A stretch of 64,000 bases of DNA from Acidimicrobiia bacterium UBA5794 (GTDB lineage Bacteria; Actinomycetota; Acidimicrobiia; Spongiisociales; UBA5794). The stretch is from the NCBI GenBank assembly GCA_002418265.1, contig DIDS01000020.1, forward strand, positions 215,057-279,056. Reading direction: 5' to 3'. Position 1 is the first letter of the stretch; every line of letters starts with the position of its first letter. A model generated the notes under the pieces. That model was not told the DNA's origin. It ran no database searches and saw only the letters and a list, made by a program, of their open reading frames with translations. Below, in pieces: positions 33,554 to 42,831 of this stretch. Position numbers and translations under genes: made by a program.

Positions 33554-34802
33554 TCCAACCCGACTGAGGCGTCTTGGGGGGTAGGTCGGCCCACATTGAG
33601 GCCGTGACAGCGGTCCAGGTCAACCCGAAGACCACACCGGCGACTCCGAGACCCAACAGCAGGCTCCGCACCGTGTACACCTCTGCGAGCGCTCCGATCG
33701 CCAGCGATGAGACAGCGATCGCCAGCGTGCTGAGACCGAAGTCGAGAGCGAAGATGCGCCCACGCACCTGGTCGGGACTGAACTCCTGCAGCCCGTAGGT
33801 GGAGAATGTGAACTGGGTGCCACCACCCATGTGAGCGACACATACCCCGAGACCAGCAAGGGCGAGGGTCGGGGCGACGCCGACGAAGAGGTATGCAGCA
33901 CCCCACAGTGCCATGGCATAGCCGATTGAACCGAATGTTCTGCGCGGGTTGGCACCCACGAGCCTGAACGCAATGATGGGGCCAACGAGGTTGCCAACAC
34001 CACGCGCTCCGAACAGGAGACCCGTACCGCCGTCACCGGTGTCGAACAACACGAACGACACAACCGCAAATAACCCCACCGCTCCTCCCGAGGTCAATGA
34101 GTGGACGGCTTTCGCCGTCAACAGTGCGGCCACGCGATTGTGGTCTTTGGCATACGAGAGCGCATCCCGAACAGCTTCGATGACGTTCGTCGTGACCGCG
34201 CGAGTCTTTTCTTGAAGGCTGACGGAGATCCGTGCGATGAGGATCGCTGACACGATGAACGAGATACTGTTCACCACGAAGGCGGCATCACGTGACAAGG
34301 CTGCTGCGACGACGCCACCGAGCCCCGCGCCGATCGCAGCCATTGCACCCCATGCCGATGACATCAACACGTTTGCGGGACCAAGGTCCTTGGTTGGTAC
34401 AACGTTGGGCAGAGCAGCACCTGACGCTGGATAGAAGAAGGCAGCTCCGGCACCGTCGAGTGCCATGATGGTGAGAGGAAACCAGATCCCCCCGAAGGAG
34501 TCCACCGCGAGGAGGCTGAGCACCAAGCAGGCACGAATGATGTCTGCCGTAACAAGGATTGTCTTACGATCGAACCGGTCCGCGATCGTTCCGGTGAGGG
34601 GGGCCAGAACCAGCGCTGGGATCGCCTGGACTGCAATGACGGACGCCGCGGCAAATGCAGAGTCCGAAGCCTCGTAAACGAGACCCACGAGTGGCACGAC
34701 GAGAAACCAGTCACCGCCGAAAGAGATCAGGCGCGCAAGGTACAGTCTTCTGAAGTCGGCGTTGTGGCGAAGGACTCTCCAATAGACCGACAGCGTGCGC
34801 AT
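33546..34802 (-). CDS. MFS transporter
   Basis: A 418-residue permease with about twelve hydrophobic segments and the MFS signature in the 2-3 loop (GTIADRFDRKTILV). It resembles the enterobactin-exporter/macrolide-efflux branch (start NADFRRLYLARLISFGGDWF). The substrate is not predictable. The start is ATG; a 92-bp gap separates it from the next minus-strand gene. Confidence 0.85.
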   Translation of the reverse strand: MRTLSVYWRVLRHNADFRRLYLARLISFGGDWFLVVPLVGLVYEASDSAFAAASVIAVQAIPALVLAPLTGTIADRFDRKTILVTADIIRACLVLSLLAVDSFGGIWFPLTIMALDGAGAAFFYPASGAALPNVVPTKDLGPANVLMSSAWGAMAAIGAGLGGVVAAALSRDAAFVVNSISFIVSAILIARISVSLQEKTRAVTTNVIEAVRDALSYAKDHNRVAALLTAKAVHSLTSGGAVGLFAVVSFVLFDTGDGGTGLLFGARGVGNLVGPIIAFRLVGANPRRTFGSIGYAMALWGAAYLFVGVAPTLALAGLGVCVAHMGGGTQFTFSTYGLQEFSPDQVRGRIFALDFGLSTLAIAVSSLAIGALAEVYTVRSLLLGLGVAGVVFGLTWTAVTASMWADLPPKTPQSGWIR

Positions 34803-34894
34803 CGAACCGATGCTACATCCAAGTGATGCGGGGATGGCTCATCGACATGCCGCGCGCGGACGCGGATTGGCAGAGGAGAGGTAGAGAGTCCCGA

Positions 34895-36340
34895 TCAGAC
34901 GGCGACGTCACTCAACAGATAGTCGATGACGTGCTTTGCGGAATACTCCGTTGAGCCCTTGGGCGCGAACCGGGCCACATAGGCAGCGTCGTCACCTGAG
35001 GTGATCAGCATCCCCTCGAGATCGCCAGTGGGCGTCACCTGAGCCATACCAACATTTGCAACGAGCGAATTGCAGAGACATTTTCGTCCAACGGTTTCAG
35101 AGAGCTCGCCGCCCTTTTCGAGGTACTCGTCGATCGGTTCTGACGGGCACCGCCACCCGATCTTTCCGTTTTCCCGTTCGTAGGCATGACGGAGATACCC
35201 AAGATCACAGATGCGCTCTCGTTGCTCGTAGAGCGTTGGATTGGACAGTGTCTGTTCCAGTTCGACCACTTTGAACGGAAAGCCGGTCGGAGACGCTACG
35301 GCGTCCGTATACACCTTCACCGCTGAGGCGCGTGACTGATTGATGACCTGATCTTTGATGGCTCGCGTGAACCCGGATTCGTTGCAGTATGCGAACGCGG
35401 TTCCCACCTGCACACCAACGGCCCCTGCTTCGAGCGCACTCTTGACCTGATGTGGTTCGGCGTAGCCGCCGGCGAGCCAGAACGGTTTCCCAAGGCTGGC
35501 AATTTCGTCCAGATCGACTTCGTCCCGTTCTCCATAGATCGGCTCGCCGATCTCATTGAATTCGCCCTTCTTGCGCGGAGGTGCATTGTGTCCACCCGCA
35601 ACGGGAAGCTCAACGACGAACCCGTTCACCTCACCAGACGACTTGGTGGCAAGCATCTTTGCAAGAATGTGCGAGGACACAATTGCAAGGAACTTCGGTC
35701 GAGGAAGCTTTGCGACAAGGTCCCGTGCAAACTGCTTCGGTGAAAACCGTACGAAGGGATCGCCTTTGTCTGTGAGGCCCTTGACGTCGATCTTCATCTC
35801 AACATCGGCTCCCTGCGAAAGTCGATCCAGGATGCCGGGAATGGCCTTGGGGATGCCAGCGCCCATCAAAATGTAGTCGACGCCAGCAAGCATGGAGCCG
35901 TACAGGGAGGGGAGTGTCGGTACCTGAATCTTTTCGAGAAAGTTCACGCCGACAGGATTACCATGACCCTCTTTTGCGAGGAATACCTCGACGAAATTTG
36001 CAGCAACCAGGAGTTCGTTGGTCAACTTCGATGCCTTGTGGCTGATCATCGGCTTCGTGATGAATGGGGTGTCCTCATCCTTGCCACCGTCGATGAAATA
36101 CTTGTCGATGATGCGCATCGCGACATCCGGAATGGGGAACGCTTCGAGGGCTCGACGCATGTGACCTTCGGGATCACCGAGTTGGAGACGACGTGCCAAG
36201 ATGATGTCGAGGGCAGTCCCCGATATCACACCGAGTTGCCCGGTCCGAGACACCGCGTTGGCGAGCCTCCAGTCGGATACAGCGGCACCCATGCCACCTT
36301 GAATGATGAGTGGGAGATCGGCGGTCATCGCAGCGGTCAT
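34895..36340 (-). CDS. Nitronate monooxygenase-like flavoprotein
   Basis: A 481-residue TIM-barrel FMN protein of the 2-nitropropane dioxygenase/nitronate monooxygenase family. Family marks are IIQGGMGAAVSDWRLANAVS at the N-terminus, AGGHNAPP near the middle, KPFWLAGGYAEPHQVKSALEAGAVGVQVGTAFAYCNESG with the phosphate-binding Gly residues, and a cysteine-containing C-terminus. It is longer than typical 320-residue NMOs, resembling the PfaD-like long branch. The substrate is unknown; the enzyme could be an enoyl reductase-type protein rather than a nitronate oxidase. Confidence 0.75.
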   Translation of the reverse strand: MTAAMTADLPLIIQGGMGAAVSDWRLANAVSRTGQLGVISGTALDIILARRLQLGDPEGHMRRALEAFPIPDVAMRIIDKYFIDGGKDEDTPFITKPMISHKASKLTNELLVAANFVEVFLAKEGHGNPVGVNFLEKIQVPTLPSLYGSMLAGVDYILMGAGIPKAIPGILDRLSQGADVEMKIDVKGLTDKGDPFVRFSPKQFARDLVAKLPRPKFLAIVSSHILAKMLATKSSGEVNGFVVELPVAGGHNAPPRKKGEFNEIGEPIYGERDEVDLDEIASLGKPFWLAGGYAEPHQVKSALEAGAVGVQVGTAFAYCNESGFTRAIKDQVINQSRASAVKVYTDAVASPTGFPFKVVELEQTLSNPTLYEQRERICDLGYLRHAYERENGKIGWRCPSEPIDEYLEKGGELSETVGRKCLCNSLVANVGMAQVTPTGDLEGMLITSGDDAAYVARFAPKGSTEYSAKHVIDYLLSDVAV

Positions 36341-36468
36341 CGGCTTCCCGGTCTGTTGGGGGCACGTTGGGCATGTGCCCGAGGGCGCACAAGTGGCAAC
36401 CTATGCGTTCGACTCACACATGGTACGCCGCGTTTCGCTGTTTCTTACCGATCGATTTCCAACCCACG

Positions 36469-36993
36469 TCAACCGACGCCGGTGTCTCCGGTTCCAGCCA
36501 CCGTCTTGATCGACGTGAGCCAGCGATACTGCTCGTTGTAGTCGATGCCATAGCCGACAACGAAGCCAGGTGGTACCTCGATACCCCAGTACTCGGGCTT
36601 CGGTTGACCCGTTCGCGACAGCAGCGCACACGACACGATCGATGTCGGCCTCCCAACCTTGATCCGGTCCTCCACGAAGCGCAGTGTCAGGCCGGTATCG
36701 AGAATGTCCTCGACCAGGATCACATGTCGATCGCGCACGTCGTGTTCGATGTCCTTGGTGATCTCGACCGCGCCAGACGACTCCATCGAGCTGCCATAGG
36801 AGCGGGCCCGGATGAAATCGACCTGTGAGGGGATCGCCGCTGCGCGGATCAGATCTGCAACAAACACGAACGAGCCCATGAGAACGCCGACGAACAGGGG
36901 GTTCTTGTCGCGATAGTCGTTTGCGATCTCAAGACCCACTCGCTCGACGGCAGCGGTGATGTCCTCGGGTGTGTAGAGGTCGATGAGATCCAT
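36469..36993 (-). CDS. hpt: Hypoxanthine phosphoribosyltransferase
   Basis: A 174-residue purine-salvage enzyme converting hypoxanthine/guanine and PRPP to nucleotides. It has LFVGVLMGSFVFVADL, the flexible-loop SSG region, the PRPP motif VILVEDILDTGLTL and the base-contact segment KPEYWGIEVPPGFVVGYGID. ATG at 36993 with AGGA 7 nt upstream. The 128-bp gap to the nitronate monooxygenase-like gene holds no recognised feature. Confidence 0.95.
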   Translation of the reverse strand: MDLIDLYTPEDITAAVERVGLEIANDYRDKNPLFVGVLMGSFVFVADLIRAAAIPSQVDFIRARSYGSSMESSGAVEITKDIEHDVRDRHVILVEDILDTGLTLRFVEDRIKVGRPTSIVSCALLSRTGQPKPEYWGIEVPPGFVVGYGIDYNEQYRWLTSIKTVAGTGDTGVG

Positions 36994-37068
36994 GGTGTCA
37001 TCCTATCCGCGATGACCAGGACGATGTCCACTCAACTGGTAACATTCGAGACCGAGAGGAGGCTCCGA

Positions 37069-37365
37069 ATGTCGTTTGAGTTGGTTGAGTTCTGCGAACC
37101 GGCACCCGTGCCTGGCACACCCTTTCCCGGCGCCACCGAGACGGTTCTCGGGACCTACGAAACCGAGGCGGAAGCTGTCAGGCATGGCCGATCGGTGTGG
37201 CGGGAGCGACGACGAGCATCAACCCATGATGTGGTGTGGTGGATCGTGCGGGTGCCGGGTGAAACCTTGGCCCGCTGGATTGCCGATGCCAGCAGCGATG
37301 TGGAACAGATTGTCGATTTGACGACCCACGAGCTCATTGCCGTGCCATACCGTCCGCAGGAGTAG
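37069..37365 (+). CDS. Conserved hypothetical protein
   Basis: A 98-residue soluble protein (MSFELVEFCEPAPVPGTPFP...) with a central TYETEAEAVRHGRSVWRERR segment, which looks like a small alpha/beta domain with no cysteines. I do not recognise a named family. The ATG at 37069 has GAGGAGG 8 nt upstream, strong support for a real gene. It lies between hpt (divergent) and nfuA (24 bp downstream). Confidence 0.7.
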   Translation: MSFELVEFCEPAPVPGTPFPGATETVLGTYETEAEAVRHGRSVWRERRRASTHDVVWWIVRVPGETLARWIADASSDVEQIVDLTTHELIAVPYRPQE

Positions 37366-37375
37366 TGGGCTGCAG

Positions 37376-37381
37376 TATCCT
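37376..37381 (+). promoter_or_regulatory. nfuA -10 box (leaderless)
   Basis: TATCCT ends 8 nt before the nfuA ATG; no Shine-Dalgarno lies between, and the hexamer sits just after the stop of the preceding gene. Confidence 0.4.
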
Positions 37382-37389
37382 CCCGGAAT

Positions 37390-38013
37390 ATGAGCGACAC
37401 ACCCACAAATATCGTTGAAATTTCCGACGCGGCTCGCGACAAGGTTTTGGCCTTGCGCGAAGGAGAGAACCTCCCCGGACTCCACCTTGGACTTCGGATC
37501 ACCGGCGTCGGCGCCCAAGGGTTCATCTACGAAACTTCCTTCTTACGGCCAGAGGATGTGGCGCCGTCTGACATCGTCGAGAACCACGGTGGTTTGGATG
37601 TCGCCATCGCGTTGGACTCCGTCGAGAACCTCCGGGGTGCCGTTCTGGATCTTTCAGGAGATGGCGCTGGCCCCGGTCTCGTGATGCGAAATCCCAACGT
37701 CCCGACACCAACGCTTCCGGGGGGTACGCTCGGCGATCTTGAGCTGACCGGAACCACGGAAGAGAAAATTCGTCAGCTTCTTGCAGAGCAGATCAATCCA
37801 TCAATCGCAAGCCACGGTGGTGTGGCGACCCTCATCGCTGTTGAGGGTTCGGTTGCCCAACTTGAGCTCGGCGGCGGGTGTCAGGGCTGTGGGCTTGCCG
37901 CTGTGACGCTGCGGCAGGGAATTGAACGTGCGATCCTCGAAGCGATTCCCGAGATCGAGCATGTCGTCGACGTCACCGATCACGCGCTCGGTACCAACCC
38001 CTTCTACGCATAG
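37390..38013 (+). CDS. nfuA: Fe-S cluster carrier NfuA-like protein
   Basis: A 207-residue two-domain protein: an N-terminal degenerate A-type (IscA-like) domain and a C-terminal NifU domain with C164 and C167 in GGGCQGCGLAAVTLRQGIE. It would carry a 4Fe-4S cluster on the CxxC of a dimer and hand it to apoproteins. The N-domain lacks the three IscA cysteines, as in NfuA. Leaderless start predicted from TATCCT at 37376-37381. Confidence 0.9.
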   Translation: MSDTPTNIVEISDAARDKVLALREGENLPGLHLGLRITGVGAQGFIYETSFLRPEDVAPSDIVENHGGLDVAIALDSVENLRGAVLDLSGDGAGPGLVMRNPNVPTPTLPGGTLGDLELTGTTEEKIRQLLAEQINPSIASHGGVATLIAVEGSVAQLELGGGCQGCGLAAVTLRQGIERAILEAIPEIEHVVDVTDHALGTNPFYA

Positions 38014-38067
38014 CAATCGACAGGGGCCGCCAGTTACCTGGGTTGGAGACCTTCGGCACACTTCACG

Positions 38068-38469
38068 TCACACCTCGGGTGTTTCTCCGAGCTGACTGGT
38101 ATCGGGTGGGACGTCGACGGCGTAACCCCGAAGAACCTCGAGCGGGACAAGATCAAGCACTCGCTCATGCGTGCTCGCAAGGACGACCGGTGCAGCAACG
38201 CCGTCGAGGTGTGCTCGGGCCCAGTTCAGCGCTGTGACACACCATCGATCACCAGGGTTGAGACCCGGGAACTGGAATTGCGGCATCGGGGAAGACAGAT
38301 CGTTCCCGATGGCACGTTGATGTTCGAGGAACTCTCGTGTCATCACCGCACAGATGGTGTGACTGCCGCGGTCCTGTGGATCCGTTCGACAGGTCCCATC
38401 GCGGAAGAACCCCGTCACGGGATCCAATGAGCACATCTCGAGTTCGGTACCTAGCACGTTGCGTTCCAC
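38068..38469 (-). CDS. DUF2237 family protein
   Basis: A 133-residue protein matching DUF2237: NVLGTELEMCSLDPVTGFFRDGTC, the GSHTICAVMTREFLEHQRAIGNDLS segment, FPGLNPGDRWC, and VLASTHERVLDLVPLEVLRGYA. Function is unknown for the family. Conserved cysteines (C13, C27, C40, C77) suggest metal or redox use. The start is GTG at 38469. It faces nfuA tail to tail, 54 bp apart. Confidence 0.85.
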   Translation of the reverse strand: MERNVLGTELEMCSLDPVTGFFRDGTCRTDPQDRGSHTICAVMTREFLEHQRAIGNDLSSPMPQFQFPGLNPGDRWCVTALNWARAHLDGVAAPVVLASTHERVLDLVPLEVLRGYAVDVPPDTSQLGETPEV

Positions 38470-38511
38470 CCCGACAGTATTGCTGACTCAGGTGGCTGTG
38501 CGGTGAGCTGA

Positions 38512-39321
38512 CTACTCGAGTCCGGCGCGCATGGAGCGGATGGCGCTGAAGGAATCCTCACCGGCGTTTTTCCCGATGTGGGGAAGCTTGGCTGAGCGCC
38601 TGCTGTAGAACGAGCCCTCGGGATCCGTCGGGTCACTTGGTTCGTCTGTGGGAACCGGTGCTGCCACCGAGGGGGAATAGTCAAGGTCGACCAGGGTGGT
38701 TGGTGGTTCGACGGGCGGTACATCTGCACTCGGTGTTGCGCTTGGCGATGGAGCGGCAGATGCCCGCATGGCCTTTCGTCCTGGCTCGTTTGCAGGGAGA
38801 GGAGGTTCGGTGGTGATGGGCTGCGCCGGTGCTGTGGCCCGATCGACTGAGCTGGTAGGTGTGGTCACGGGATCTGGTGTGGCCGCAATCCGTGCGAGAC
38901 GTGCCTCAAGGTCGGCGAGCAGTGCTCGGGTTCGTTCCACGCGGTGTTCAAGGGCCTCGTTCTCGGTGCGCAGCGCTCGGTTGGCGTTGGTCAACGTCTC
39001 GTTCGCGGCTTGCAATGCTGCGTTGGCGGCTTGCAGCTCCTGGTTGGCGGTTTGCAACGCTGCGTTGACCGTTGATAGTTCTTCGGCAACATCGTCAAAT
39101 GCGGTCTCGACGTCTGCAGACGGATTCGGTGACGTGGCGTGATCTGATTCCGCAAGGATTGATTCGGCCTCGGCTCTGGCGTCCGTGACCATCCGGAAAG
39201 CGTCATAGCGTGCCTTTGCAACGATCTGTTTGGCTTCTTCGTGAGCCTTGTCGACGACCGCGGCGACATCACGCGAGATGTCATTGGTCGTATCCATTCC
39301 CCGGATCTGATCGGTGGTCAT
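38512..39321 (-). CDS. Coiled-coil protein, DivIVA-like N-terminus
   Basis: A 269-residue acidic protein. The N-terminal third (VVDKAHEEAKQIVAKARYDAFRMV) resembles the repeating Ala/Glu coil of DivIVA-type or Wag31-like proteins, and a heptad-rich stretch follows (ALQTANQELQAANAALQAAN and so on) encoded by near-repeats. The C-terminal half is proline-rich and disordered. No enzyme motif. ATG at 39321 has GGAG 5 nt upstream (a TTG one codon earlier was rejected). A cytoskeletal or cell-pole role is possible but unproven. Confidence 0.65.
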   Translation of the reverse strand: MTTDQIRGMDTTNDISRDVAAVVDKAHEEAKQIVAKARYDAFRMVTDARAEAESILAESDHATSPNPSADVETAFDDVAEELSTVNAALQTANQELQAANAALQAANETLTNANRALRTENEALEHRVERTRALLADLEARLARIAATPDPVTTPTSSVDRATAPAQPITTEPPLPANEPGRKAMRASAAPSPSATPSADVPPVEPPTTLVDLDYSPSVAAPVPTDEPSDPTDPEGSFYSRRSAKLPHIGKNAGEDSFSAIRSMRAGLE

Positions 39322-39436
39322 CAAATCTCCATACGCGCCACAGCGCGATTCCGCCTCTATTGGAGTCTATCGGACGCCAAAGGTGTTGAGTTGAGCCAAA
39401 AAGTTCAGGTCGCGAAGACTTTTCCAACCGTCGTGG

Positions 39437-41740
39437 CTAGTGGTCATCGGTGATGGCGTTGAGCGCGGTCAGAATGCTGGAAAGCTCCCGTTGAAATGCC
39501 CTGCGGGATTCGATGTCGCATGAAAGGAGCCCGCGGTTGTCCACGAGCTGGATGCCTGAGGCGTAAAGGGCCGTAGAAACTGACTCGCGGCTGCGAATAT
39601 CCCCGTGGTGGTACATCTGCTCACCCATCTTGAGACAGCGCTTCTTCAGATCCGCAGCCCCGACCGGTTGGTTGCCCTCAAGCACCAGGGTCTCGGCCAC
39701 GACCGCATATGCCTCGAGGAATGGGCGAAGGACGATGGGGCTCTTGGCAGGGTGCATGGCTTGCCGGTCGACTTCGACAGGGTCGTCGGGACCCGTGTCT
39801 CCAATGCGGTACCGCGCCAGTTCCTCCCTGATGGATTCGACGAACTCCTCCGTTGGAGCAAAGAAGAACTCGAATTTCAGGAGATCACGAAGCGCAAGGG
39901 TACGTGCGATGACCGAGTCCTCAAGCATCTCGTCGGACTCAAACCCGAGGGCAAGGGCCAACTCGGCGATCGCGACCGGTATGAAGAAATGAATGATCGT
40001 ATTTCGATAATACGCCGCGGCGAGGTGCTGATCGCGAGTGATCGAATAGATGTCGTCCGTCAAGCCATCCGTGCGGGTTACCACGCTGTTCTCCACCAGT
40101 TGTTCCAGAGCCGCTCTGGCCTGTTCGGGCGTCGACATCGCAACTGACGTGGACGTTGGCAGGCAGCGTTCATGCACGAACTCGACGAAAGGGTGAAGAA
40201 TGTCGATCGTTTCGGCAGGGCTGAATCCCCGATGACCCTGTGAGAGCAGAGCCATGGTGACGAGGCTGATCGGTGTGATCGGTGTTACGTCGTTGATGCG
40301 GCTTGATACATCGAACGCCAGTTTTGGCAGTGCGAGCCTTCCCTTGTCCGAATGCAGGTCGAGGGTTGGGCTGAGGTGCTCTGACATCTTGAGTGGCTCG
40401 CCGAATCGGATATAGATGTTCCCGTGCCGGCTTCGTAGACCCGTGATGAACTTGATCGACCACAGGAAGGACTCCTTCTCCTTCTGCTGGCCACGCTGTT
40501 CGGCGGTGTAGGCAGACACATCGGTGATCTGGTCGTATGCGATCGAAACTGGCACGAGGACCACATCGTCGGTGATGCCGCGTTGATAGGCGTCGGCAAC
40601 ATAGGCCAGCAATCCAAGGTGCGGTTCGCGCATCTTGCCAGATCGCGAGCGTCCGCCTTCGACGTACCACTCGAGGGCGAATCGTTTCTCCAGGAGATAG
40701 TCGATGTATTGGCGAAGAACAAACTTGTACGGTTCGTTCTTCTTGAACTCCCTTCTGATGAAGAAGATCCCTGATCGGCGGAGAAGCGGTCCGATCAGAA
40801 AGAAGTTCATGTTGATGCCACCAGCCGTGTGGTTGAGAGGGAGTTCGTTTTCATAGAGCACATGCTGGAAGACGAGGTGGTCGAAGTTCGACTTGTGGGA
40901 TGGGAGGAAGACGAGCGGTGTTTGATCTCCGATCTGGTAGATCTCGTGGAGCTTCTCGGCGGAGTAGTCGACGTTCTGGTGTGCGGCGGCGATCATGGCT
41001 GAGGTGATACCGTTGACGATGTCGATGACGTACGGCGAATGTTGAGCTGCGATCTCCTTGAGGTATCTGCGGGTGCGCTGCCCCATTCGTTTCTCGGACT
41101 TGTTCTCGGACCTGGCGAGACGCTGGATACCGGTCTGGAATGCTCGACTCCAGAACAAGTCTTCCATGAGAAACTTCGGGACCTTGTAGTGGAGCCCTCG
41201 AAGGTTGCGTTCGGCGCGCTCAAGTGAGAGCCAGGATTTGAGTGCCACGAATTCGCCGAGAGTCGTTCCGTCGGCGACGGTTCGCCCGGATGGCTCGGTC
41301 CACCACTTTTCCAATTCACTTCTACGGGCAGGATGGCCCATGACGATGCGGACCCGGTCGGGGTAGCGCGTCTTGATGAAATGTGCACGCAAGATGTTCG
41401 GATCTCTCGGGTCTCCGGGGATGAAGACATCCTTGAACCTGACCTTGCGCCTCCCTTCGTGTTCTTCGGCGAGCCATGCAACACGAAGAGGCACACAAAG
41501 TGGATCATCCTCCTTGCGGAGGCGTTCGCTGATGGCGGGGTCGACGTTGGTGAATCGTCGTTGCCTCCTCGATGGTGGGATGCGAAGGCGCGTAATAGGG
41601 TCGGTGACTGTTTGGGCAATGTGGTCGAGGTAGGCGGCGATCAGATCGGCTTCAAGGTCACTCGACGCATCGATCAGGGCCACGTACGGACCTTCTTCGT
41701 CAGGCCAAGGGGGAGCGTGATCTGTGTCGCGAAACATCAT
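39437..41740 (-). CDS. plsB: Glycerol-3-phosphate 1-O-acyltransferase (PlsB type)
   Basis: A 767-residue membrane-associated acyltransferase making lysophosphatidate. The four PlsB blocks are visible: HKSNFD (HX4D catalytic motif), GIFFIRREF, the EGGRSRSGK substrate block, and VPVSIAYDQ. Length fits PlsB (~800) rather than PlsY. The ATG at 41740 lies 4 bp before the end of the upstream small gene (stop at 41745-41747), so the two are co-transcribed. The first residues MMFRDTDHAPPWPDEEG are not conserved. Confidence 0.93.
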   Translation of the reverse strand: MMFRDTDHAPPWPDEEGPYVALIDASSDLEADLIAAYLDHIAQTVTDPITRLRIPPSRRQRRFTNVDPAISERLRKEDDPLCVPLRVAWLAEEHEGRRKVRFKDVFIPGDPRDPNILRAHFIKTRYPDRVRIVMGHPARRSELEKWWTEPSGRTVADGTTLGEFVALKSWLSLERAERNLRGLHYKVPKFLMEDLFWSRAFQTGIQRLARSENKSEKRMGQRTRRYLKEIAAQHSPYVIDIVNGITSAMIAAAHQNVDYSAEKLHEIYQIGDQTPLVFLPSHKSNFDHLVFQHVLYENELPLNHTAGGINMNFFLIGPLLRRSGIFFIRREFKKNEPYKFVLRQYIDYLLEKRFALEWYVEGGRSRSGKMREPHLGLLAYVADAYQRGITDDVVLVPVSIAYDQITDVSAYTAEQRGQQKEKESFLWSIKFITGLRSRHGNIYIRFGEPLKMSEHLSPTLDLHSDKGRLALPKLAFDVSSRINDVTPITPISLVTMALLSQGHRGFSPAETIDILHPFVEFVHERCLPTSTSVAMSTPEQARAALEQLVENSVVTRTDGLTDDIYSITRDQHLAAAYYRNTIIHFFIPVAIAELALALGFESDEMLEDSVIARTLALRDLLKFEFFFAPTEEFVESIREELARYRIGDTGPDDPVEVDRQAMHPAKSPIVLRPFLEAYAVVAETLVLEGNQPVGAADLKKRCLKMGEQMYHHGDIRSRESVSTALYASGIQLVDNRGLLSCDIESRRAFQRELSSILTALNAITDDH

Positions 41741-41744
41741 CCGG

Positions 41745-42077
41745 CTACTCAGAGGACGACTTGGACGGTGTGTCTTCCGGATCCTCGCCACCGGGCAGCA
41801 CTTCGCTCAGGATGCTCAACATCTTGGAGAGTGCCGATGATGCAACACCCACAGCGCCGGAGACGACACCGGTGGCGCCCGAGGCGGCAGCGCCGCCAGC
41901 TGAGGATGCCGAACCGCCAGCGGTCATGGCAGCCTGTGACATGTATGCCGTGATCTGGTCGATCAGGTCCTGGGGCAGATTGTCCTTGAGGAACTCGGTG
42001 ACGATGGTGACGACTTCGATGACCTTGTCTGCGGGCAGTCCGGTCCTGTCCTGGATCTGCTTGATGAGATCTTCCAT
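41745..42077 (-). CDS. Small Ala/Gly-rich protein of unknown function
   Basis: A 110-residue protein beginning MEDLIKQIQDRTGLPADKVI, with a helical N-terminus similar to DUF2267-like/PRC-less small stress proteins, then a Gly/Ala/Ser-rich middle that could form a short hydrophobic hairpin, and a Ser-rich acidic tail. I cannot assign a function. GAGAGGA lies upstream of the ATG. It is directly upstream of plsB in the same transcript. Confidence 0.65.
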   Translation of the reverse strand: MEDLIKQIQDRTGLPADKVIEVVTIVTEFLKDNLPQDLIDQITAYMSQAAMTAGGSASSAGGAAASGATGVVSGAVGVASSALSKMLSILSEVLPGGEDPEDTPSKSSSE

Positions 42078-42136
42078 CGCCGTCCTCTCGCGTCGGGAGT
42101 CTCATTGTACCGATCGATACAGCGCCACGGAGAGGC

Positions 42137-42490
42137 TCAACCCCACCCGAGTTCAAGGAGTCTGTCATCGTCAATCCCGAGGTGGTGCGCCAATTCATGG
42201 AGAACCGTCGTACGGATCTCTGTACGAAGGTCCTCGTCTGAGAGTCCGAGCTCCATGTGTGGTCGATAGAACACGGTGATCTGATCCGGTGTAAAGGCGA
42301 AGTAGTCGATACCCCGTTCGGCGAGAGAAACGCCTTCGTACAAGCCGAGGAGTTCTTTGCCTGTCGGATCCTGCTTCCGCGACGGCCGTGGTTCCACCAC
42401 GACGATCAAGTTGTCGATCTGCGCGTTCACCCATGGCGGAAGGGAGGCAAGCACTGCATCCACCTCGGCCTCAAACTCCTCCATGTTCAT
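42137..42490 (-). CDS. Zincin-like metallopeptidase family protein
   Basis: A 117-residue protein of the small MMP37-like (DUF1025) zinc peptidase family. The HExxH motif is at H98-E99-x-x-H102 (TVLHELAHHLGIDDDRL), with the downstream acidic residues typical of the family; EGVSLAERG and ITVFYRPHME are the other conserved blocks. Its substrate is unknown. The ATG at 42490 is 67 bp from the tRNA-Val(CAC) gene. Confidence 0.85.
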   Translation of the reverse strand: MNMEEFEAEVDAVLASLPPWVNAQIDNLIVVVEPRPSRKQDPTGKELLGLYEGVSLAERGIDYFAFTPDQITVFYRPHMELGLSDEDLRTEIRTTVLHELAHHLGIDDDRLLELGWG

Positions 42491-42557
42491 GATGGGATCG
42501 TAGGACCGAGCATCGCCGTTGAACGTCCATGCGTCGTACCATGTGGGCCATCCACTG

Positions 42558-42629
42558 GGGCGATTAGCTCAGCGGGAGAGCGCTGCATTCACACTGCAGA
42601 GGTCGGCAGTTCGATCCTGCCATCGCCCA
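42558..42629 (+). tRNA. tRNA-Val (CAC)
   Basis: A 72-nt cloverleaf: acceptor GGGCGAT/ATCGCCC, anticodon stem CTGCA/TGCAG around TTCACAC (anticodon CAC), T-arm GGCAG TTCGATC CTGCC, discriminator A. The anticodon-loop-to-3' part (42588-42630) is repeated exactly at 47073-47115, marking this tRNA as an integration site. Confidence 0.96.
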
Positions 42630-42630
42630 C
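42588..42630 (+). repeat. Left att repeat (in tRNA-Val CAC)
   Basis: 43 bp identical to 47073-47115. It covers the anticodon loop through the 3' end of the tRNA and would be the attL core of the 4.5-kb island. Confidence 0.85.
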
Positions 42631-42635
42631 AAGCA

Positions 42636-42670
42636 AGAAACCCAGACTGTGTGTGGGTTTCTGCCGTTTT
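42636..42670 (+). terminator. Intrinsic terminator after tRNA-Val(CAC)
   Basis: AGAAACCC (42636-42643) pairs with GGGTTTCT (42655-42662); GCCGTTTT follows. Confidence 0.75.
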
Positions 42671-42701
42671 GCGGGGCCGACCGGACTTGGCTTGTGAGAT
42701 G

Positions 42702-42723
42702 AAAACCCCACAAAAACCCCACA
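42702..42723. repeat. 22-bp direct repeat, left copy (possible integrase arm site)
   Basis: An A-run/C-run motif (AAAACCCCACAAAAACCCC then ACA) identical to 46944-46965. The two copies lie just inside the two ends of the island, where arm-type integrase sites flank an att core. A short palindrome CACGTCA-AA-TGACGTG follows (42722-42737). Confidence 0.7.
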
Positions 42724-42785
42724 CGTCAAATGACGTGGGTGGTCAGGGTGGAGGGTTGGGGGAGCTTTTCGGATGCGAGGATGCG

Positions 42786-42822
42786 CGTCGCCGCTCCGTG
42801 GGAGTGGTCCGGAGCGGCGACG
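42786..42822. other. Perfect 13-bp stem hairpin
   Basis: CGTCGCCGCTCCG (42786-42798) and CGGAGCGGCGACG (42810-42822) form a perfect stem with an 11-nt loop. No T-run on either side. It lies just past the 3' end of the minus-strand ORF fragment at 42832-43011. Confidence 0.75.
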
Positions 42823-42831
42823 TCGTGGGCG